Shown here one piece after another: positions 36,083 to 48,606 of a DNA stretch of 64,000 bases. Made by a program: the position numbers and the translations under genes. The notes beneath the pieces were generated by a model that worked only from the letters and a program-made list of their open reading frames with translations, ran no database searches and was not told the DNA's origin. The DNA lies in contig JANAVB010016200.1 of the NCBI GenBank assembly GCA_029216955.1, forward strand, positions 1,709,835 to 1,773,834, given 5' to 3'. This DNA comes from Iris pallida (taxonomy: Eukaryota > Streptophyta > Magnoliopsida > Asparagales > Iridaceae). Each line of letters opens with the position of its first letter. The first letter of the stretch is position 1.

Positions 36083-36867
36083 AGAATACTGGATAGCGGG
36101 GGACAGACACAGCCAGCTACGTATATAGAATGTAATCTACCTCGACATACGGTCATGGCTGTCTAGATGCATGAGGGTTTAACTGTCACTACCACATTCC
36201 TAGTTTGAGGGTATTTTTGTCATTTTGAATTTATTTGAAATTAATATATTTATTGGAATTGTGTGTTATTAATATTGATTTAATTAGTTGCCATGTGTTG
36301 TGATTAGCCCTAACCTAGACTGGACCTAGCCCAGATTAGTCTTAGTTAATCATTGTTAGTCTTAGCTAGCCATGGTTAGTTAGAGCTAACTAGGATGCAT
36401 AAGTTAGACTAGTGTGTAAACCTAGAAATTATTTTGACCCTTGATTTAACTTGATGATAGGAGAACCATTGATGATCCCCAAAACCCTAGCCTAGATATT
36501 TAGGCCGGCCACCTAGGGATCCCCCCTATTTAATGTCTCTCAAAGTTCTCTTGCCTCTTTTGTATATTCTTTCATTTTCAAAGAGCAAGGTTTGGTTCTT
36601 CCCTCAAACCTTCCTATTTTGATCATTTCTCATCCTTTTTCATTCAAATCTTTTGCATTGCAACCAGATTATTGTTCTCTTACTGTTGGTAGAGGTGAAT
36701 ATCAGTTTTGGCTTCCATTAGAGCATTGAGCTAGCAAGGAGGGATCCTCATTTTGGGTGTTTTCTTGAGGAAGAACAACCTATAGGTAACACTATCTAAA
36801 CCCATTAGTTTTCTGATTTCTTTGCATATTTGCATAGCCCTAGGTGTCCTCTAGCTGTAGGTATTGA

Positions 36868-37345
36868 TTTCGTGTTGGATCGTGTCCATTTCGTGTCTGT
36901 ATCGGACACGTATCAGCCTATGTGTTGTTGTGTTCGATGAAATGCCACATTGGGCTTTTCATCACTGTTTTCAAAAAGTGTTTGAATGGAAATTTGTGTT
37001 TTTAGGTGGCTTACCACTTTCTCTTCGAATGAACATGATTTGTGTCCAGTTCGTGTCGCTTTGGGGTCGTGGACACGTCTCGTGCGCGTGCAGCCAGGCT
37101 GCCCTGCTGTTCGTGTATTCGTGTATTCGTGTGTATTAATTAGGGCACCTGGACACGTGTGGTTGGACACGGAGGTAGGAGCAGTGTCTGACACGACACC
37201 CCAAAGCCTCGTGTCCAATGGTTTTGTGTCGAGGGTGCTAGGATTCGTGCACTGGTCGCACAGTCTGAATCCAGTTCGATGTGTTGGGTTGTGTGGTCGA
37301 TTGGACACGGTTCGTGTCCAGCTCTTGGACACTGAGACCCATGAC
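36868..37345 (+). repeat. CGTGTC/GACACG word cluster in the A3 5' LTR
   Basis: About 25 copies of the word or its complement in 480 bases, including TCGGACACGTATC, GTGGACACG and CTGACACGACAC. It corresponds to the A1 cluster at 5080-5720. Confidence 0.8.
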
Positions 37346-37828
37346 ACTATCACATATGTATCACTAAATACCAACCATTAATCTGACTTATTAATTGTTA
37401 TTTCAAATCCAAAATGAGGAAGTCCCTATTTTCCTGATACGGTCGGGTATTAGAGAGTTAACACTCTATTTTCCATTTTTGATTCATAATTAGATGTTGA
37501 TATCATGTAATTAAATGTGTTTTAGTTGCTGTTACATATGGGAATCATGTTAGGGTTGTCAGGGATTCATTTTGTGGTGTGTTGATGGAGTTTTGTGTTC
37601 AAATTCCCCTATTTACCAACTGTGTTCATAATACCCTTTTCTTCACTGATTTTTCCAATGTGAATCCAATTTGCAGTTTTGTTTGATAATTCTGAATTGA
37701 TGCAGATTCTTGTTACTTTATAAATTTTGACTTGCTGTTAGTTAGCTAACCATATTGCTATGCTAGTTTCGATTTATGGTGATTAGGTCGGTAGGGATGT
37801 TCGAATTTCCAGTTTTTCCCAAACTGAG

Positions 37829-40126
37829 TGTCACGACCCGCACCCGCTTTTCGGATACGAGACGTGTCCAAGCCAGCCTACGCCACAGAGTCGACGGTAG
37901 AACGCTATTAAGCCCGCAAGAAATAAATGCTCAAGAAATAATATTTGCTGCTCATTCACATTTCTATATTTATTACAACATTTATAATTAAAAAAAATAT
38001 GAGATTTTACAATTAATAAAATTGATACAATTGCTTTCTATTTCTAGGTTGACCTCAGCATACCCAAGCCTTCCCCAGTGCTAAGAGTGATCGCGGCTAA
38101 ACCTGAAAAATGTTGGTTTCCAGTCAGGAATGGAACAAGTACACAAACCGACGACAATGCGAAAACATAATATAATTAACAAGACATGAAAATAACATAT
38201 GAGAGATAAAAACTGGTAGATAACTGATAACATAGCACGATAGAGAAGAAAACGAGGAAAAACTAATAAAAGACATCTATCTATGTGGTGTGAAATATCC
38301 ATTTCGACATGTGAACGGCTAGGGGGTAAATCCGGCACCTGCACGTGCCGTGTACAGGTGCTATTGTTCACGAATAGACATCATGGGATAGTTCTGGGTA
38401 GTCCACATGTCTACTAAGATATTTTCCCTCCCGACTAATCCGTGTGACGAGCGTGTCAACAAGAAGCAAGATATATGTATAGACATGAAATGAAAAGACT
38501 ACTACGAATCGGAAAGCAATCAGAAAGTGCACTTGCCTGAGGTCCTTAGCTGGTGAAACCAATAATAATATACCACTCAATAAGCCACAATCAGTCAACA
38601 CATGCAGAAGTCTCCAGATGCTAAAATAAACAGTACCAACGTTCTCAGAATAGTCAAATTAGCTAGAATTACCTGTCCTTAAGTCCAATTCTGGATACAG
38701 GGGTAAAACGGCAATTTCGGGCAAAAACGATGTCCGCCGTTGGACCCGCTTTGTACCAAAAAGTATGCCAGATTTAATGGTCTCTAAAGTTGTCAAACTA
38801 CATGTCTACGGATCCGTTTTTCTGATACGAACCCAACCGTATGTCCAGAGTTGGATTCCGGCGGGCCGTGCACAAAATCGTCCGTTGAGTAGGACCGTGG
38901 GGCCCGCAAAACGACGTACGGTTCAACTGTCTCAGAACTGGACCAAACTTGGCATACAGGACCAAAAAAATGATACGGTCCTGTTGGCGCAAGTTTTGTC
39001 TCGATCTGACGAGCGTGCACAAAGTTATGACTGAATTTGCATTGCACGGATACGGGGCGATTTCGACGGATACGCATCAAATTCGTCGCGCACACGCGAC
39101 CAATTTGAATTCCGTCAAAGTCCACACGACCACGAAGCCGTTACACAGCTTTTGATGCTTTCGGTTCGCGACCACGTCGCCCAGAATGGCGGGACACACG
39201 TCGTGTGGAAGGATTTTGTGATTTTCAATATTCTGAAAATAGGTTTTTCGGTAAACTTTGGAATCAAATAACTTCCTATATACCTTACGAAAACAGAGTC
39301 TATCAAAAGGGTTGTGATCATGTATATGTTGTCTAAAAAGTTGTTTAATTAGATTTTTGAATAAGTCAATGGTTCGGCAGGAATTCGCCTTCCAACTGGG
39401 GTGTTGGGACTGTGTTAAGGCTCTGTTTTAGGCTGGTTTTTCGTCGACTTTGCGTCGATTTCCTGGACAGCATGGTGCGTCCAGACACGAAGCGTTTGAA
39501 AAGAATTAGAGACGTATAAGTGAACTTCGTACTAGAGAAAGAAGATCGTAAGACGATCGAGTGATCGTCGAGAAATGTTGCCATGAAATCGGCCTCTCAG
39601 ACCGCGGTTGCTGCTGTCATCTGCTTGTGCAGCTCCGCGCGCGCGTGCGCCGGCCGGCGGTGGCCTGCGACGGTGGCGTACGCGGTCGAGGCCCCCATGG
39701 GCGCGCAGGGTGGTGGCGGCGTCAGTCGAAGGCTAGGGTTGGTGTTCGATCCTCCCTCTCTCTCTCTCTCGATCATCTTATATATAAACAGACTCTGTTT
39801 GTATAAGTGTTGCTGCGAGGCTTCACTTGTTTGGGCTCGGGACTGCCTGGGTTTGGCTGGGGTGCTAACGGGCTGGGCTGGCTGCGAAGTTGGGTTGGGG
39901 TGTGCTAATGGCTGCTACTGCTTCTATTTTGTATTCCCTATTTCTTTTTCTTTTTTTTTCTTTTTCTTTACTTAATTCTTATTCTATTTCTTTCATACAA
40001 AAATACCAATATATATCGCCTATATATATTTATATATAAATATAACCTTAAGATCACTAAACCTAAAATACTTTAAATAAATATTATAAATACTAATAAT
40101 CTTATTATCTATATATAGGATAGCAC

Positions 40127-40211
<85 letters not shown>

Positions 40212-40238
40212 AAAAATACATATATCCCTATATATTTT

Positions 40239-40300
<62 letters not shown>

Positions 40301-40417
40301 TATGAAAAAAAATATATATATATATATTCATATGAATACTTGTATAATGATATCCATAAATCTAATTAAAAAATACCAATATTATCTATTCTTAGATAAG
40401 GGCCTATTTTATAAATA

Positions 40418-40457
<40 letters not shown>

Positions 40458-40520
40458 CAACATTTTTGACAAATATAATATAACCACCCATAATAATAAT
40501 ATTATATAATAATAACCTCG

Positions 40521-40600
<80 letters not shown>

Positions 40601-41191
40601 CATGAAATTCAGTAAACCAATACTGGTATATACGCCGTTATGCACAGGCTAATAATCTCAAAATGTACAAGGACCTATTCATACCAATATCATTGAATAT
40701 TAATTAATAATACGTTTATAATATTTAAATTACAAATATTTAGAAATAGTCATTAAATCATTGAAACGGAATATAACACACTCATACCAATTTCCATCAA
40801 CACGAATGTCATTGGACAGGCCGCATGACCTACATGGGCTTGGGCTCAGTTCGGGCTTAAAATGGTATAACCGATTTTCCCTAAGCTCAATAATATTAAT
40901 AATAAATAAATAAATCTTCGGTAAGGGTTAAGTCGCAACTTGACCTGGTTTTCCTAGTTAGGACATCGCTATGCTAGGTTTACCCTGGCATGGCTAGTAC
41001 TCTAGTCAAAGCACACTGTTACATCTCCCGGGTCATAATTCCTAATCGTTTTGTGCTCTAAAACTCCACAAGGACTTAAGTCATCCACCGTAATAATTAG
41101 CTAAATAATTATTTACAAAAATCTAAAATCACCATTCGAATAAAATAATTAAAATAAACTATTTCCAAAATTTTCGGGAAGGGTAGCTACA
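37829..41191 (-). repeat. Solo LTR F, 3.36 kb, with target duplication CTGAG
   Basis: Plus-strand start TGTCACGACCCGCACCC, end GGGTAGCTACA, flanked by CTGAG at 37824-37828 and 41192-41196. Deleting it restores the continuous sequence seen in the other A3 LTR (CCAAACTGAGTTCATATTT). Its plus-strand start matches that of E, so it is an A-related family in minus orientation. It contains a GC-rich patch (39590-39730) and long microsatellites. No gene is seen. Confidence 0.92.
40131..40600. repeat. TA and AAT microsatellites in solo LTR F
   Basis: (TA)n at about 40131-40208, 40240-40298 and 40421-40454, and (AAT)n at 40521-40600. These generate the long Tyr-Ile open frames, which have no biological meaning as proteins. 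Confidence 0.95.
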
Positions 41192-41851
41192 CTGAGTTCA
41201 TATTTACCACATCTTCCTTGTTTCAATGTTAAGTTTAGATTTCAGATTTTATACAATACTGAACTGTTAACTAAGGCATACTCATATATGTGATTTAGTC
41301 CATAAGTTAACTGGTTGAATTCAAAACTGAATGCCAGTTCGAAGTCCTGAGACTGAGTTTTGCAACACATGGCACCGTCTAAATTTTTGCTACCTGTTGA
41401 CACTACACCTAGCCATGTAAACCCTATGACATATCACATGTACACACATTCCACACATACAGGACACTATGCACTCACTGAAATCTGGGAACTAACTGAT
41501 ATACACTGATTTGTTCCATGTACACACTATCTTGAACCTGGGACTGAGATACACTATTGGCACACTACCACACATTACATACACCCTTTATTCTAACGAT
41601 TCCTGTCAGTTTATACATTGTATAACCCCCTGCTACCTATTACACACTGTTAAATTTCTGAGACACACACAAACCTGAAAACTATTGTCACATATCACTC
41701 ACTCAACCATAAACTGCACTGCCACAACTGAGAACTTAGTATTCATGCCTATACACTTCTATACTTAAATCCTGAGACACTTTGGTCACATTCCAAACAC
41801 ACACAAAACACTTTCCTGTCACACACATGCTTACCCACATATGTACACACT

Positions 41852-41853
<2 letters not shown>

Positions 41854-41895
<42 letters not shown>

Positions 41896-41920
41896 CATGT
41901 TCTTCCCTCTCTAAATCTCC

Positions 41921-42004
<84 letters not shown>
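41854..42004. repeat. AC and TA microsatellites in the A3 5' LTR
   Basis: (AC)n at about 41854-41893, then (TA)n at about 41923-42004. The 3' LTR has a shorter AC run and a TA run split in two, at 50989-51190. Confidence 0.95.
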
Positions 42005-42010
<6 letters not shown>

Positions 42011-43588
42011 ACTAATGTGATATTTGTAATACAATATAGGTATTACCTATAGGAATAGTGTGTATATAAATATATAGAAATTGTATGTGTATTGCCTATA
42101 AAGGTATATGGCATATGGCCTAGGTAGTATAGCCTATGGCATGTGGAGTGTGTACACTTGGGTTTAGTATGTTGTTTGACTAGATGAGACTTGTATTGGT
42201 GTATACTTGCTAGGATAGACTGGTTAGGCGTAGTGAGACTTGATTGGGTCTAGGTTGACCTAGTTGACCTAGCATTAACTAGTTAGTTGATTGAAGTTGA
42301 CCAGGTTTGACTTTGGTCTAGAATTGACCCAACATCATGTAGAATGCATCATAGTAGCTTATTTTATTAGTTTGGATATGTTGTGACTTGTACTGTTCTG
42401 ATTAGGAGCCAGAAATCACTCCTCAGGCAGTATTTTCTTCCAGACATTCATGATATCAGGCGAGTATATTCTCTGACCGTTTCATACTTGATAAGATTTA
42501 CATTTAAGCTCTAGATTACTTTACTTGATGCTGTCACGATGTTTAACACGAATTGGTACTATATGGATCCCTTCATGAGATGTTATCCCCTTCGGGAGCA
42601 ACGGGTTACAGTATGTCATGTGCATTTCACTTTCATCATGTACTCTGGTGCTTTCACCATTCATGTGCACTCTCGTGATTCATGTACTCTCATTTTCACG
42701 GAACCCTCATGTATACAATCATGTGCACCCTATTATGGGCCTTCATGTGATATCATATGCAATAACATAACCTGTCTGGATCCTTGTGTATTGATTGGGG
42801 TACGGGGGAGTATAAATGGTCATGTGAACAATTCCAAAGTAGGTATACTCATGTTCAAACTCTTAGATTACTCATGTGCAAATTCAAGTCGTTCACATGT
42901 TCATCTTGTACTCTAAATCACTAGTACACTGTTAGTTCTCTATTTATAGTATCTATTTACATTACAGCTCTCTCTTTTACTTCATGTATATTCTGCAGCA
43001 TTTTATGTATCTTACTCTATTGTATATTTATATATCCTGTCATACTATGAACTGCGTGAGATGTACTGTGCTCGCTCCAGTCCTGACTGGACCTGTTGAA
43101 ATTTTACAGACGATACTGAGGAGTTCTGTCCCACTTATTACAAAGCAGGCATAAACGACACATGTGAGCTGGACTCTCAGGAGGACCTAGCACTTGCTGA
43201 TGATACTACCCCTGTAGACTAGGCTAGTTAGCTAGGCTAGTTCTATTTATCTTCATATTTTGTCAGATACACTTGTATTTATTTGGAGTCTGTATTCTGG
43301 ATTTGTGGAGTTGTTATCTTAGACTTTCAGCTATCTCTCTATCTTGTATTTATTATCTGTGGATTATGTGTTTTATCTATTCTATCGTATCGTACTTTCT
43401 TTCTTAGTTGGGATTGAGTTGTACTTATTATGTCACCTCCATTCAGAGTGTATAAACTGTACAGGTACCTTATAACTGTTAGATGTATGTGACCTAGGAC
43501 AGCATTCTACCACCGACACTGCGGTATCGGCTGGACGTAACCACTTCTCGTGCCCTTACACTGGGTGTGGGTCGTGACACGTTTTTAG

Positions 43589-43606
43589 TGGTGGCCCATG
43601 CAGGTC
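43589..43606 (+). other. Candidate primer-binding site of A3
   Basis: TGGTGGCCCATGCAGGTC, 9 bases after the LTR end at 43579, identical to the blocks in C and B. A second, weaker candidate is TGGTATTCGAAC at about 43622, which resembles the initiator-Met site TGGTATCAGAGC at 8 of 12 positions. Confidence 0.55.
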
Positions 43607-43827
43607 TAGTTTAGAAATACAGTGGTATTCGAACTAGATTATCACTGCAGCCTGCAGTAGGATTAGGATATTTTTGAAGGTACTCAATCACATTAGGAAA
43701 AATTCTTTATCAGATTCTGTATATCTATAGTTTGCTGCTTATTGTCTTCCTTTGAATATAAACTTTCCTCCTTTGATATTTCGACTCATTCTCAGTAATT
43801 GCTTCTTGTTTGATCTGTGTCTCCAGG

Positions 43828-45340
43828 ATGGTTGAGACGAGATCACATCGCCCGTGTCAGGAGGACACCGATGAGAGGTCTGCCACCTCTCGTCCTCAGC
43901 AGCCAGCCTTCGGCATCGTAGCCCCAGTCATGCCAGCTGGGGTGGGCGTTTCTGCTGCGTTCGGAGGAGCCCCTCCACCAGCAGTGCACAGGTCGAGTCC
44001 GGTGATTCCGGAGGTACTCTAGCAACAGTAGCCACCATCGAAGACAGTTGACGCAGTTCAACTGTTATCGTTCTTTCAGCAGTTCATGGAGGCCCAACAG
44101 GCCCAATAGCAGAGGCAGACTGCAGAGTTTAGTCGGGGCATTGATCTAGCCCTGACTACAGTGGAGAGGGCAGCAGCTCAGCCAGCGACAGTTCAGCAGC
44201 CGCACCCGCCGAGGGAGAAGGGCTTCCAGGACTTTCAGAAGATGCACCCGAGGGATTTTCGGGGTACAGAGGGCATTCTGTACGCCGATGAGTGGATAGA
44301 GCATATGGAGGAGATATTCAGATTGGCTGAGATTCCAGTGAGGATTCAGATCGAGGCGGCGGCCAGCATGATGCAGGATCTGGCCCGCATTTGGTACCAG
44401 ACCGACCCGAGGGTTGGTACTCCAGGGCAGACTTGGACAGCATTCAAGAAGCTGTTCAAGGAGAAGTTTTTCCCAGATACAGCGCTAGGAGCCCTCGAGA
44501 CTCAGTTCGAGGCCTTAGTCCAGGGCAGCCAGTCCGTGGAGGAGTATGCAGGGGAGTTCTGCCGTCTGGGCAGATTTGTCGAGGGGTTGTCCGAGGCGAC
44601 GAAGACCAGGAGGTTCAGAAAGGGATTGTAAAGGTGGTTAAGTCCTATACCAAGAGTGCTCGCAGCCCTACATTTAAGGAGATCTTGGTGGATGCCCTAG
44701 CCGCAGATGATGATCTTGAGCTTAGGCTCAAGAGGGGGCGAGACGCCCAGGGAGCTAGTGGTAGAGGAGGACCGGCCAAGAGGCCGCACTTTCAGCAGTA
44801 GCACCAGCAGCAACAGAGGTTCCAGCCGCAGCAGTTTCAGCAGCCGAGGCATCAGCTAGTGCAGCATCAGCAGCCGAGGCAGCAGCAGCAGGCCCCTAGG
44901 CAGCAGCCTGTCAGTTGTGGTTTCTGTAAAAAACTAGGACATGTATGGAACGACTGCAGGAAGAGGCTCGGGAGGTGCCTACTCTGTGGTTCGGCAGAGC
45001 ACCAGTTGAGGGAGTGCCCTCTATCTTCAGGACGAGCAGTTCAGGTAGCCGGAGCCAGGGCTCCAGGGGGACCACAGAAGGGACCGTTGCCGACTCAGCA
45101 GCAGCGGTTCGTACAGCACCAGCAGCAGGCCAGGGGAGGCCAGCAAGGGCGAGCTTTCGCCATGTCGGTTGAGGATGCACAGGCCATCGGAGAGTTGATT
45201 GCAGGTTCGGTTCTTCTCGACTCCATTCCAGCTTTCGCTCTATTTGATTCCGGGGCTTCCCACAGTTTCGTATCAGTATCATTTGCCATTAAACACTGCC
45301 TAGTATTTGAACCATTGCCTAGGACCTGCAAGATCATGAC
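43828..45340 (+). pseudogene. gag-pro: A3 gag and protease, decayed
   Basis: Start MVETRSHRPC at 43828, directly after a splice-acceptor-like TGTCTCCAG. The frame is broken by TAG at 44020, 44029 and 44107 (all readable as former CAG Gln), then by a frameshift near 44628 and a TAG at about 44799. Between the breaks: gag core (GTEGILYADEWIEHMEEIF, IWYQTDPRVG, FKEKFFPDTA, SVEEYAGEFCRLGRFV), a Gln-rich linker, two CX2CX4HX4C knuckles (44916-44957 and 44976-45017), and a protease with intact DSG at 45246-45254. A further frameshift near 45342 separates this from the rest of the protease. The coding order is the same as in C. Confidence 0.9.
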
Positions 45341-45360
45341 CGGGGGGTGGTGTTATCCTC

Positions 45361-48090
45361 GTGAGTGATGTTTGCAGAGGGAGGTGTGTCATTTTGGGAG
45401 GCCGAGAGTTGGAGGTGAGTCTGCTCATAATGCCACTACCGAACTACGATATCGTATTAGGTATGGATTGGTTAAGCAGGCACCACGTTAGCATAGATTG
45501 TCGAGGGGGTAGAGTTCTGTTTGGGGTGCCAGGAGAGCCAGAGTTCGAGTACACCCGACGGCAAGCGGAGCAGGACAACGGACTTTTCTGCGGAGCTTCA
45601 GTTGAGGAGCAGGCGGCTCCACATCCTTTGATTGTAGAGTTCTTGGACGTCTTCCTGGAGGAGTTGCCAGGGCTTCCACCGGACATGGATGTAGAGTTCT
45701 CGATAGACTTGGTTTCCGGTGTAGAACCGATTTCTCAGCATGTCTATCGAGTGAACAACAATAAGTTGGTGGAGCTGAAGAAGCAGGTGGATGAGCTGCA
45801 GGACAAGGGCTTCATCCGATCGAGTTCTTCACCTTGGGGTGCACCGATACTTTTTGTACCCAAGAAGGATGGGTCGGTACGGATGTGTATCGACTATAGG
45901 GCACTCAACAACCTGACAATCAAGAATAGATACCCACTACCGCGGATCGATGATCTCTTTGTTCAGTTGAGCGGAGCTCAAGTTTTATCCAAGATTGATT
46001 TGATGTCAGGTTATCACCAGGTGAAGGTAAAGAGGGAGGATATTCCGAAGACCGCTTTCAGGACGCGGTACGGACAGTTTGAGTTCTTGGTTATGCCGTT
46101 TGGGCTGACCAACGCCCCGACGGTATTTATGAACTTGATGAACAAGGTGTTCCACCAGTACTTGGACAAGTTCGTGGTTGTATTCATTGATGATATCCTG
46201 GTGTATTCGAAGACCGAAGAGGAGCACGAGGAGAACTTGAGAGTAGTTCTGGAGACACTCAGGAGGGAGAGGCTGTATGGCAAGCTCTCGAAGTGCGAGT
46301 TCTTTCTGGACAGAGTTGACTTCTTGGGTCATGTGGTGACTGAAGATGGGATCTCAGTGGACCCGAAGAAGATCACAGCAGTTGAGGCTTGGGCAGCACC
46401 GACTTCAGTGGCAGAGATCAGGAGCTTCTTAGGGCTGGCAGGATATTACAAGAGGTTCGTGCAGGATTTCTCCCGGATTACAGGGCCGTTGACTAGGCTG
46501 ACCCAGAAGGATATTGAGTTTGTTTGGTCAGAGGAGTGTCAGACAGCTTTTGATGAGTTGAAAAAGCGGCTTACGACAGCTCCGATTCTGACATTGCCTT
46601 CAGGTTCAGGAGGATTCTCTATATATAGTGACGCTTCAGGGAAGGGGTTGGGTTGTGTCTTACAGCAGCATAAGAAGGTGATTGCCTATGCTTCCAGGCA
46701 GTTACGTTCCCATGAGAAGAACTACCCTACCTACGACCTGGAGTTGGCAGCAGTGATTTTTGCTCTAAAGTTGTGGAAGCACTACTTGTATGGAGAGAGG
46801 GTGGAGATCTTCACAGATCATAAGAGCTTGAAGTATGTATTTACACAGAAGGAGCTCAACATGAGGCAGCACAGATGGTTAGAGCTGATGAAGGACTTCG
46901 ACATCTCACTTCATTATCACCCAGAAAAGGCCAACGTGGTTGCCGATGCCTTGAGTAGGTATCTGACAGCCATGTGTTTGACTATAGACCGTCACTTGCT
47001 TGCTGATTTGGAGAGCCTCAGGATTGAGGTGATTGTGCCCGGAGTTCAGATACAGATGTGGGGCCTTCAGATACAGTCAGACTTGGTAGAGAGGATCAAG
47101 TCGACGCAGTTCGAGGATGTTGCCCTGTGGTGTATCCGAGAGCAGGTTCGAACAGGGCTGGTGGATGTCGAGTTTTCTCTTGCAGAGGATGGTGCCTTGA
47201 GGCACGGTTCCAGGTTATGTGTGCCTAGTAGAGAGCTCAGGGAGCAGGTCATGCTGGAGGCCCACAGATCTCAGTACTCTATACATCCTGGTGCCAACAA
47301 GATATAACGAGATTTGAGGGATCATGTCTGGTGGTACGTGATGAAGCGGGAGGTAGCTCGCTTCGTAGCTAGGTGCTTGGTCTGTCGGCAGGTTAAGGCA
47401 GAGAGGCAGAGGCCCACAGGATTATTGTAGCCATTGCCTATTCCAGAGTGGAAGTGGGAGCATATCACTATAGATTTTGTATCTGGAACGTCGCGTACAC
47501 CAGGAGGGAAAGACGCGATTTGGGTCATCGTTGACAGGTTGACCAAATCGGCCCACTTCTTGCCATTCAAGGTGGATACATCTACAGAGAGGCTTGCAGA
47601 GATGTACAAGCGACAGATTGTCAGGATTTATGGGGTTCCGGTCAGTATTATCTCGGATCGGGATAGTCGTTTTACTTCCTATTTTTGGAGGAGTCTGCAG
47701 ACTAGCTTGGGCACTCAGCTCAAGTTTAGTACTGCATACCACCCCCAGACGGACGGACAGTCAGAGAGGACTATTCTGACGCTCGAGGACATGCTGCAGA
47801 CGTGCGTCTTGGATTTTGGAGGTTCCTGGAAGGATCACTTGAATTTGGTAGAGTTTACTTACAACAACAGTTTCCAGGCCAGCATTGATATATCACCTTT
47901 CGAGGCTCTGTACGGGCGTAGGTGTCGTACACCCTTATCGTAGGATGATGTTGGTGAGCAAGCTTTACTGGGACCAGAGATGGTTGTTGACGCAGCCGAG
48001 AAGGTGAAGCTCATCAGGGACAGACTTCGCGTGGCGCAGGACAGACATCGGCACTGGGCCGATAGCCACAGGAGGCCCTTAGAGTTTGAG
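45361..48090 (+). pseudogene. pol: A3 pol exon 1: protease end, RT, RNase H, integrase
   Basis: Open from 45361 to TAA 47305-47307, then the same frame with TAG at 47428 (former CAG) and TAG at 47941 (former TGG). It holds the protease end ([18 protein letters not shown]), reverse transcriptase with FIDD at 46183-46194, RNase H ([19 protein letters not shown]), an HHCC segment (ending CLVCRQVK), and the integrase core ([26 protein letters not shown]). It ends at the GAG codon before the intron at 48091. Very similar to A1 exon 1 over its length. It belongs with the A3 LTRs on either side. Confidence 0.93.
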
Positions 48091-48183
48091 GTACAGATTA
48101 GAGATAGGATTAGAGTCGGTTGTTTATTTGTTTGTTTGATCATGTTTGATTATTTAGTAACATGAGACCTTGTTTGTGTTTAG
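48091..48183 (+). other. Putative 93-nt GT-AG intron in A3 pol
   Basis: Starts GTACAGATTA, is T-rich, ends TGTTTAG. It lies at the identical codon boundary to the A1 intron (LEFE before, [10 protein letters not shown] after). It is 93 bases long, a multiple of three, but contains stops in frame. Confidence 0.82.
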
Positions 48184-48606
48184 GTCAGAGATATGGTTTT
48201 TCTGCGGATATCTCCGACTCGTGGTACCATACGTTTTGGTGGAAGTGGGAAGCTTATCCCGCGCTTCATCGGACCTTTCGTGATCAGCGAGAGAGTCGAT
48301 GACGTGGCATACAGGCTAGACTTGCCACCTGCACTAGTGGGTGTCCACAACATATTCCACGTATCACAGTTGAGACGGTACGTGGCTGACCCTAGCCATG
48401 TACTCGATCACTCGGAGATTGAGGTGGGACCTACTCTCAGTTATCCAGAGCAGCCAATGGAGATTCTGGATCGCCGAGAGAAGGTACTGAGAAACCAGGT
48501 GATACCCTTGGTTCGTATCGCATGGAGGCATCATTCTTCAGGAGAGTCTACCTGGGAGCGGAAGGATGAGATGCGCGAGCGATACCCTTATCTTTTTGGA
48601 CCTTGA
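48184..48606 (+). pseudogene. pol: A3 pol exon 2: integrase tail and chromodomain, intact exon
   Basis: Uninterrupted frame: [23 protein letters not shown], the [14 protein letters not shown] linker, and the chromodomain ([15 protein letters not shown] to [18 protein letters not shown]), then a TGA at 48604-48606. Unlike A1 it has no internal stop. Use of this exon depends on splicing of the preceding intron. Confidence 0.88.

Larger units (their letters stand above)
33354..36183 (-). repeat. LTR E' (D family, minus orientation), interrupted by D and cut by A3
   Basis: Starts TGTCATATCCCAGAACCAGAAT (33354-33375) and resumes at 36083 after solo LTR D, continuing ACTGGATAGCGGGGG and so on to 36183, where the A3 LTR begins. 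The 36083-36183 piece is a diverged reverse complement of the last 100 bases of D, so E' and D are the same family in opposite orientation. Confidence 0.8.
36184..43579 (+). repeat. A3 5' LTR (about 4.03 kb without the inserted solo LTR F)
   Basis: Starts TGTCACTACCACATTCC and ends GGGTGTGGGTCGTGACA, matching 48685-51887 on both sides of the insertion at 37829-41191. Landmarks: weak TATA (36526-36534), a donor-like CTATAG/GTAAC at 36786, a CGTGTC/GACACG cluster, AC and TA microsatellites (41854-42004) and the A-type end block. No gene is seen. Confidence 0.92.

Noticed and set aside
35967..36178. A 100-base imperfect inverted repeat centred on 36082, looking like a large hairpin
   Set aside because: It is explained by two D-family LTR ends in opposite orientation (D inserted in E', AGAAT duplication), not by a dedicated hairpin.
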